A stretch of DNA of 20,895 nucleotides, from positions 1-20,895 of the forward strand of contig CAZEXK010000025.1 of assembly GCA_964516815.1 (NCBI GenBank). Direction: 5' to 3'. Position numbers and translations under genes: made by a program. Every line of letters begins with the position of its first letter. Position 1 is the stretch's first letter. Origin of the DNA: CAIJNA01 sp964516815. GTDB taxonomy: Bacteria; Campylobacterota; Campylobacteria; Campylobacterales; Arcobacteraceae. Below, in pieces: positions 16,192 through 20,895 of the stretch. The notes under the pieces are model-generated. The model saw only the letters and a program-made list of their open reading frames with translations. It was not told the DNA's origin and did not search any database.

Positions 16192-16944
16192 TTATCTTTT
16201 TAATTTTCTCTTTGAAAAATCTTTATCTTTTAATCCAACATTAATTTTATCATCATCCCATGATAAAATTGTCATTTTTCTATTTTGGTGATTTGTCATT
16301 GTAATTTGAACAGTTCTAGATATTCCATTTATATTCTTATATTCATCAAAAATAGCAGTTTTAATCAATTCTTTCTTTCTATCATAATAATCTATTTTTT
16401 TAACTAAGAATGTTTTAGCATTTACCCATGTGATTTGTTTTGTATAACCTGAATTTTTGTCTTTTGGTATCCTAGTACTAGTATAATGTTTAACACCATC
16501 TAATTGTACTTCTTTTATATCATCATTATAAGTGTATTTCTCATATGAATTATTTGCAGTATCCTCATAAGAAAACTCACTTCCCATAAATGAACCAGAT
16601 TTATTTCTACTAGCAATTCTTTTTACTCTTTTAAGTGCTGGTAAAAACATCCACTGATCATCATCGCCATTTATATTTTCATGTGTAAGCATCTTTGTAC
16701 CCTTAACATCAGCAGGAGTTAAAAACATCATCAACGACTTATCTCCACTATTTCCCTCTAAACTACTTGTTTGCATTTTTCTTATTGTTTTTTGCTCTCT
16801 TGCATTTATTAGTGTCATTGTCATAACTGATTGACTTGATACAAATCCATCAGATAATTTATCAACTTTTTTTGCTAGTTCTAAGCTTGTAAGTGCAAAT
16901 GTCTGAACTATAATAGTTGTCGCTAAAATAATGATTTTTATCAT
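16192..16944 (-). CDS. LolA-like periplasmic (outer-membrane lipoprotein-sorting type) protein
   Basis: A 250-residue secreted protein: signal peptide MIKIIILATTIIVQTFA, then a single domain with the features of the LolA-like family found next to MMPL permeases (Pfam LolA_like type): SVMTMTLINAREQKTIRKM, PADVKGTKMLTH, DDQWMFLPALKRVKRI and GSFMGSEFSYED. LolA folds are open beta-barrels with a greasy pocket that ferry lipid moieties across the periplasm. It is not the canonical LolA of the lipoprotein pathway, as the conserved blocks differ and the neighbours are a permease and a barrel rather than lolB or lolCDE. AAGGA sits six bases before the ATG, which overlaps the stop codon of the preceding gene by four bases. 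Confidence 0.83.
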   Translation of the reverse strand: MIKIIILATTIIVQTFALTSLELAKKVDKLSDGFVSSQSVMTMTLINAREQKTIRKMQTSSLEGNSGDKSLMMFLTPADVKGTKMLTHENINGDDDQWMFLPALKRVKRIASRNKSGSFMGSEFSYEDTANNSYEKYTYNDDIKEVQLDGVKHYTSTRIPKDKNSGYTKQITWVNAKTFLVKKIDYYDRKKELIKTAIFDEYKNINGISRTVQITMTNHQNRKMTILSWDDDKINVGLKDKDFSKRKLKR

Positions 16945-17321
16945 TTAATTTCCTTTTTTATTAATTTTAATTTTTTTAATTCATAATATTCCATATTTAA
17001 TATCATAGATTCTTTAATCACATCTATTAATACATCTTCATTTATATCTGTTATGGATTTAAAGTAAATATGCCTTACTATTTTTCCATTTCCTTTAAAT
17101 ATGTTAAATTTATCTTGTAATTTTAATCCGTTGCCCCATGAACTTACAAAATACTTCTTATTACTAGATTGTCTTAGCATAACAATAGTTTTGTACTCAT
17201 CATAATACGAAGTTTGATGTTCATTTTTTCTTATTTTTATATTTGGAAAATTCAATATTATATTTTCTAACTTAGTGAAGACTTCACCAAATTCACTATT
17301 CATATCTTCTTCATATTTCAC
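16941..17321 (-). CDS. DUF1801 (YdhG-like) family protein
   Basis: A 126-residue soluble protein with no signal peptide or membrane helix. The pattern TIVMLRQSSNKKYFVSSWGNG followed by LQDKFNIFKGNGKIVRHIYFKSITDINEDVL matches the core of the DUF1801 domain, where a strand pair ends in a GxGKxVRH-like turn; no enzymatic role for the family is firmly established. The start is GTG, chosen because AAGGAT (17327-17332) stands five bases upstream; the next in-frame ATG (17301-17303) has a weaker site. It is first in the operon, with an ATGA overlap into the LolA-like gene. Its link to the transport genes is unclear; it might be a passenger or a regulator. Confidence 0.6.
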   Translation of the reverse strand: MKYEEDMNSEFGEVFTKLENIILNFPNIKIRKNEHQTSYYDEYKTIVMLRQSSNKKYFVSSWGNGLKLQDKFNIFKGNGKIVRHIYFKSITDINEDVLIDVIKESMILNMEYYELKKLKLIKKEIK

Positions 17322-17348
17322 AATTGATCCTTCTAAAAAATTTACTTA

Positions 17349-17354
17349 ATTATA
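17349..17354 (-). promoter_or_regulatory. -10 element for the DUF1801/LolA-like/barrel/RND operon
   Basis: A perfect minus-strand TATAAT, preceded by a T-rich run containing TG, lies 27 bases before the GTG start in the 156-base divergent gap. No good -35 is seen. Initiation near 17342 would leave a leader of about 20 bases containing the AAGGAT ribosome binding site. Confidence 0.5.
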
Positions 17355-17447
17355 ATACAAAAAATACTAACATAATAGCATTTATCTCTTTTGTATTACA
17401 TATTTTTTTAAATATATACAATACACAAAAAATACACATGGTTTGGA

Positions 17448-17453
17448 TATAAT
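17448..17453 (+). promoter_or_regulatory. -10 element for dsbD
   Basis: A perfect TATAAT ends 24 bases before the dsbD ATG, with AAAGGA at 17466-17471 between them. The upstream sequence is AT-rich with no convincing -35, as is usual for this phylum. The leader would be about 18 bases. Confidence 0.5.
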
Positions 17454-17477
17454 TGAATAAAACTAAAAGGAACTTAT

Positions 17478-19127
17478 ATGAGATTTATCATAATTGCATT
17501 ATTGTTTTTATTTTCATTTATACAAGTAAACGCAAATAACGATTTCTTGACACCTGATGAAGCATTTAAAATAAACATTAGTGAAAATATTGACTCAGTA
17601 AATCTTAACATTGATATTGATGATACTATATATTTATATGATGATAAGCTAAAAGTATTTATTAATGACAAAGAAGTTACAAAAAATGTAATTAAAAATA
17701 AACCTGTAAATTATGCAGATTCTATTGTACATTTTGGAAACATGAATATAATATTAAAAAAAGATTTTATAAAAAAATTTGCAATATCAAATTATACAAT
17801 AAAATTACAATATCAAGGGTGTTCTAAAAAAGGTTTATGTTATGCTCCAATGGAAGAAAATTATAAAGGTAACTTAGAACAAAGCAATTCAAATGAAGTT
17901 GACAACATCCAAGAAGATGAGACAACATCTATAGCAAATAAATTAATTAATGAAAATATATTTACGGTTTTAGGTATATTTTTTATATTTGGATTGGCAT
18001 TATCTTTAACACCATGTATTTTCCCTATGATTCCTATTTTATCAAGTATTATAATTCAACATTCAAATGATAATGAAGGCAAAATGTCAGCATCACACGG
18101 CTTTATGCTTTCTTTGGTTTATGTTTTATCAATGAGTTTAGCTTATACCTTAGCTGGTGTACTAGCAGGATTATTTGGAGCAAATATATCAGCAATGTTA
18201 CAAAATCCAATTGTATTAATTATCTTTTCTGGTGTATTTGTAGCTCTAGCTTTTTCATTATTTGGTTACTATTCATTAGAACTTCCACAAAGCTTTCAAA
18301 ATAAAATAAACAATATTACAGGAGATGGCAAAAAAGGCTTTGCTAGTGTTGCTATCATGGGATTTTTATCAGCACTTATAGTAGGTCCTTGTGTAGCTCC
18401 ACCATTAGCTGGTGCATTACTTTATATAGGACAAACTGGAGATGCATTTTTAGGTGGACTTGCATTATTTATAATGAGTATTGGTTTAGGTGTTCCATTA
18501 TTGATTATGGGTATTGGCGCTGGAAAATATATGCCAAAACCAGGTGGATGGATGAATACAGTTTCAAAAGCATTTGGAGTTGTAATGTTAGCACTTGCTA
18601 TTTATATGCTAGATAGATTATTACCTCAATACATTATATATATATTATTTGCAATTTTAAGTATTGGTACTTCTATTTATTTAATAAAAAATTCAAATAA
18701 GTTAGGCAAAATACTTGCAGCTTTTATATTAATATTAGGAACTTATTTTATATATCTTAGTGTTAATATACAAAAAGCTAATCTAAATTTCCAATATGTT
18801 AAAACAACACAAGAATTAAATAATATACTAAAAAATACAACAAAGCCTATAATGCTTGACTATTGGGCTTCTTGGTGTGTATCTTGTAAAGAATTAGAAC
18901 TTATTACTTTTAAAGATAAAAGAGTAGAAGAGATATTAAAAAGTTATTTATTGTTAAAAGTAGATGTAAGTAAAAATACAAAAGAAGATCAAGAACTTAT
19001 GAAAAAGTTCAACATTTTTGGCCCACCTGCTTTGGTATTTTTTGATAAAAATGGTAAAGAATTAAAATCTAAAAAAATGATAGGATACAAAAGTGCAGAT
19101 GATTTTTTAGAAATTATAAATAAATAG
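17478..19127 (+). CDS. dsbD: Thiol:disulfide interchange protein DsbD
   Basis: A 549-residue inner-membrane reductase that passes electrons from cytoplasmic thioredoxin to periplasmic proteins. After a signal peptide (MRFIIIALLFLFSFIQVNA) come all three modules: the periplasmic alpha domain with Cys115 and Cys121 (GCSKKGLCYAP), a membrane domain of about eight helices (160-425) with Cys180 (LTPCIFPMIP) and Cys305 (VGPCVAPPLAG), and a C-terminal thioredoxin-like domain with Cys467-x-x-Cys470 (WASWCVSCKELE). All six redox cysteines of E. coli DsbD are therefore present, which rules out the short CcdA form. Length is close to the E. coli protein (565). AAAGGA stands six bases before the ATG. Transcribed alone; likely to keep disulfide isomerases or cytochrome c maturation factors reduced. 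Confidence 0.95.
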   Translation: MRFIIIALLFLFSFIQVNANNDFLTPDEAFKINISENIDSVNLNIDIDDTIYLYDDKLKVFINDKEVTKNVIKNKPVNYADSIVHFGNMNIILKKDFIKKFAISNYTIKLQYQGCSKKGLCYAPMEENYKGNLEQSNSNEVDNIQEDETTSIANKLINENIFTVLGIFFIFGLALSLTPCIFPMIPILSSIIIQHSNDNEGKMSASHGFMLSLVYVLSMSLAYTLAGVLAGLFGANISAMLQNPIVLIIFSGVFVALAFSLFGYYSLELPQSFQNKINNITGDGKKGFASVAIMGFLSALIVGPCVAPPLAGALLYIGQTGDAFLGGLALFIMSIGLGVPLLIMGIGAGKYMPKPGGWMNTVSKAFGVVMLALAIYMLDRLLPQYIIYILFAILSIGTSIYLIKNSNKLGKILAAFILILGTYFIYLSVNIQKANLNFQYVKTTQELNNILKNTTKPIMLDYWASWCVSCKELELITFKDKRVEEILKSYLLLKVDVSKNTKEDQELMKKFNIFGPPALVFFDKNGKELKSKKMIGYKSADDFLEIINK

Positions 19128-19149
19128 TATAATTTTATAAAAATAACAA

Positions 19150-19186
19150 GTATAAGAATTGTTTAAATATATTACAATTCTTGTAT
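19150..19186. terminator. Hairpin between convergent dsbD and bioA
   Basis: GTATAAGAATTGT (19150-19162) and ACAATTCTTGTAT (19174-19186) form a 13-pair stem with two G-U type pairs around an 11-base AT loop. The right arm overlaps the last codons and stop of bioA. Read on the minus strand the stem is followed by TTGTTATTTTTAT, a usable U-rich tail, so it probably ends bioA transcription. On the plus strand no T-run follows, so its effect on dsbD transcripts is less sure. Confidence 0.6.
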
Positions 19187-20407
19187 AGAATTAATCATAG
19201 CACTTGTTATTTTAAAAAGTTCTTCATCACTTATATTATAAGAAACTATACTATAAAGAAGTTTTCCAAAAGGTCTTATCCATACACCTTGTTTTACACA
19301 TGAATCTTGTAAGTATTTTGCATATTTGTCACTTGTAAGTTCTACAACAGCAATGGCTCCTATACATCTTACATCTTGAACTATATTTAAATTTATTAAA
19401 GGTGTTAATTCTTTCATAAAAATTGTATTTATATTTTTAATATTTGTTTCCCAAGAACTTTGTAAAAGTAAATCAATACTTGCATTTGCAACACTACAAG
19501 CCAAAGCATTTCCCATAAATGTAGGTCCATGCATAATTACTCCAAATTCACTTGAACTTATAATATCACTTATATTTTTAGATGTACACATAGCTGCAAG
19601 AGACAACATCCCACCAGTTAATGCTTTCCCAACTGTCATGATATCTGGTACAATTTTAGCATGATCACATCCCCACATAAGTCCAGTATGTCCAAATCCT
19701 GTAGCAATTTCATCTGCAATTAATACAATATCATACTTACTACAAAGTTTTCTCGCTATTTTTAAATATTCACTATCATGTATTTTCATTCCACCTGCTC
19801 CTTGAACAATTGGTTCTAAAATAACTCCTGCTAGTTCAGATTTGTATTTTATAATAGTATTTTCTAATTCATGTACATCACAAAATATATTTTTAGGTAA
19901 ATATTCCCCATATAATGAATGCATAGAATTTTTAGGATCACAAACCCCCATACAAGCTAGAGTATCACCATGATATGAATTGTTTAGGGCTATGAATTTT
20001 GTAGTATTCTTGCCTTTGGCTTTTTGATATAATATTGCTGTTTTAAGTGCAACTTCAACGCTAACACTTCCACTATCTGCTAAAAATATTGAAGGTAGCT
20101 TTGTAAGCTTTGCTAGTTTATCACATAATAAAGATGCAGGTTCATGAGTTAGTCCACCAAACATAACGTGAGGCATAATACTCGCTTGTTTTTGTAAAGC
20201 AGATAAAAGTACAGGATGATTGTACCCATGAATAGCACTCCACCATGAACTCATAGCATCAATTAATTTTCTTCCATCTTCTAAAACAATAGTTTGCTTA
20301 TGTGTGCTTTTGACTGCTAATATATTTTCTTTACTTGGTAAAGAATTGTATGGATGCCATGTATGTAATTTGTCTGTTTGTGTGTAATTCATATTGCTAT
20401 TATACAT
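19172..20407 (-). CDS. bioA: Adenosylmethionine-8-amino-7-oxononanoate aminotransferase
   Basis: A 411-residue cytoplasmic class III aminotransferase that converts 8-amino-7-oxononanoate (KAPA) to 7,8-diaminononanoate with S-adenosylmethionine as amino donor, in biotin synthesis. Evidence for BioA over other class III enzymes: HTWHPYNSL near the N-terminus, AMSSWWSAIHGYNHP, LADSGSVSVEVALK, SYHGDTLACMGVCDP and WIRPFGKLLYSIVSYNI near the end. The PLP lysine is Lys261 (VGKALTGG) and the pyridine-binding Asp is Asp232 (ADEIATGFG). Two ATGs are possible: 20407 and five codons on at 20392. The family usually begins near MNYTQTDK, so the later start is quite possible; neither has a Shine-Dalgarno sequence. 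No other biotin gene is in the window. Confidence 0.95.
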   Translation of the reverse strand: MYNSNMNYTQTDKLHTWHPYNSLPSKENILAVKSTHKQTIVLEDGRKLIDAMSSWWSAIHGYNHPVLLSALQKQASIMPHVMFGGLTHEPASLLCDKLAKLTKLPSIFLADSGSVSVEVALKTAILYQKAKGKNTTKFIALNNSYHGDTLACMGVCDPKNSMHSLYGEYLPKNIFCDVHELENTIIKYKSELAGVILEPIVQGAGGMKIHDSEYLKIARKLCSKYDIVLIADEIATGFGHTGLMWGCDHAKIVPDIMTVGKALTGGMLSLAAMCTSKNISDIISSSEFGVIMHGPTFMGNALACSVANASIDLLLQSSWETNIKNINTIFMKELTPLINLNIVQDVRCIGAIAVVELTSDKYAKYLQDSCVKQGVWIRPFGKLLYSIVSYNISDEELFKITSAMINSIQEL

Positions 20408-20413
20408 AAATTT

Positions 20414-20422
20414 TGCTATAAT
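20414..20422 (+). promoter_or_regulatory. Extended -10 promoter of ssrA
   Basis: TGCTATAAT is a perfect extended -10. Initiation near 20429 would give a precursor with about 14 extra bases before the mature tmRNA 5' end, which RNase P would remove. On the opposite strand the overlapping TATTAT (20418-20423) could be the bioA -10, so the two promoters may share DNA. Confidence 0.65.
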
Positions 20423-20442
20423 AAAGCTCTAAAATTACACGT

Positions 20443-20840
20443 GGGGTCGACTTGGTATCGATTGAAGCAGTAAGGTTTAGTTGCATGTGGGATTGAACTA
20501 CCCTTAATAGGTTCAAATTTTTTAGACGCAAATAATACAAATTATTCTCCTGCTGTGGCGAACGCTGCATAGATAAAAGACTCCCCTTAATTGGGTAGAG
20601 GCTTTGGAGGTTTTCACTACTATGATTCTATCTATTAGTAGAACATTGAAGACTCACCCCCTAGATAGATTATTTATCTGGATTTGATTTGTACAGATAA
20701 AGACAATTTTAAATCTTAGCTTTAGTCTAGCCTTAGGAGCTTGAGTTAGGTTAAAGTGAAATTGATCAAGCTTATCTAAACATGTAGACGCTAAACTAAA
20801 TTGTTTTAAGACTCCAGTTCAATTCTGGACGACTCCACCA
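20443..20840 (+). ncRNA. ssrA: Transfer-messenger RNA (tmRNA)
   Basis: A one-piece tmRNA of about 398 bases. The ends pair as a tRNA acceptor stem: GGGGTCG at 20443-20449 with CGACTCC at 20830-20836 (7 pairs, one G-U), followed by an encoded ACCA end (20837-20840). The T arm is TCCAG-TTCAATT-CTGGA just before it, and the 5' part has the D-like segment ACTTGGTATCGA. An internal reading frame gives the proteolysis tag after TTTAGAC. tmRNA with SmpB rescues ribosomes stalled on broken messages and marks the product for proteases, including Lon, whose gene lies about 10 kb away. The ends are judged by pairing; the mature 5' end would be made by RNase P. The remaining 55 bases of the window show nothing recognisable. 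Confidence 0.95.
20528..20572 (+). other. tmRNA tag-peptide reading frame
   Basis: Resume codon GCA at 20528 followed by codons for NNTNYSPAVANAA and stop TAG at 20570-20572, giving the tag ANNTNYSPAVANAA after the alanine carried by tmRNA itself. The upstream bases TAGAC match the resume-signal region (TAGTC in E. coli). The start ANN and the Pro-Ala core are like epsilonproteobacterial tags (for example ANNVKFAPAYAKAA in Campylobacter), while the end VANAA rather than YAKAA is a variation on the degradation signal. Confidence 0.85.
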
Positions 20841-20895
20841 ATACACAATATTATTTCATATCAAAAACACTATTATATAAGTTCTAAGTATAGTT

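Noticed and set aside
1..20895. CRISPR arrays, insertion sequences, tRNA genes or phage attachment near ssrA
   Set aside because: No spaced repeats, transposase motifs, terminal inverted repeats or cloverleaf genes were seen. tmRNA genes are common integration sites, but only 55 bases follow ssrA here and they show no duplicated 3' end or integrase.

Overview
The window looks like chromosomal DNA from a free-living or host-associated member of the Campylobacterota, most likely an Arcobacter-type genome. That placement is inference. It rests on the very AT-rich composition, the bamD-lon gene pairing also known from Campylobacter, promoters that are mostly a lone TATAAT with or without an upstream TG, and a one-piece tmRNA whose tag resembles those of the group. 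Almost every base is coding; no stretch over about 160 bases lacks a gene, and nothing suggests a phage, plasmid, insertion sequence or CRISPR array.

Positions 74-11098 hold one long leftward gene train. It starts with a TTG-initiated BamD lipoprotein and the Lon protease, behind a consensus-like promoter at 11153-11181. It continues through a 78-residue membrane protein, a rhomboid intramembrane protease and a membrane-anchored cysteine-cluster protein. It then runs into a type II secretion (T2SS) operon in the order gspL-M-N-C-D-E-I-J. Most junctions overlap or abut. A perfect extended -10 just before gspL probably gives the secretion genes their own promoter. The T2SS parts seen are the inner-membrane scaffold (L, M, C), a possible N, the secretin (D), the ATPase (E) and two minor pseudopilins. 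The platform protein F, major pseudopilin G, and H and K are not in the window.

Positions 11208-12782 hold a leftward PAS-GGDEF-EAL protein with a degenerate GGDEF motif and an intact EAL active site, probably a c-di-GMP phosphodiesterase. Positions 12894-17321 form a second leftward operon: a DUF1801-like protein, a LolA-like periplasmic protein, an outer-membrane beta-barrel and an RND/MMPL-family permease. The last three together look like an envelope-spanning route for a lipid or other hydrophobic cargo.

The right end holds a rightward full-length dsbD (periplasmic thiol reduction) divergent from that operon. It converges on bioA (biotin synthesis), with a hairpin between them. bioA is divergent from ssrA (tmRNA), and the two starts are so close that their promoters must overlap. 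The common theme is the cell envelope: outer-membrane protein assembly, proteolysis, secretion, possible lipid transport and disulfide handling. The ribosome-rescue RNA lies nearby.
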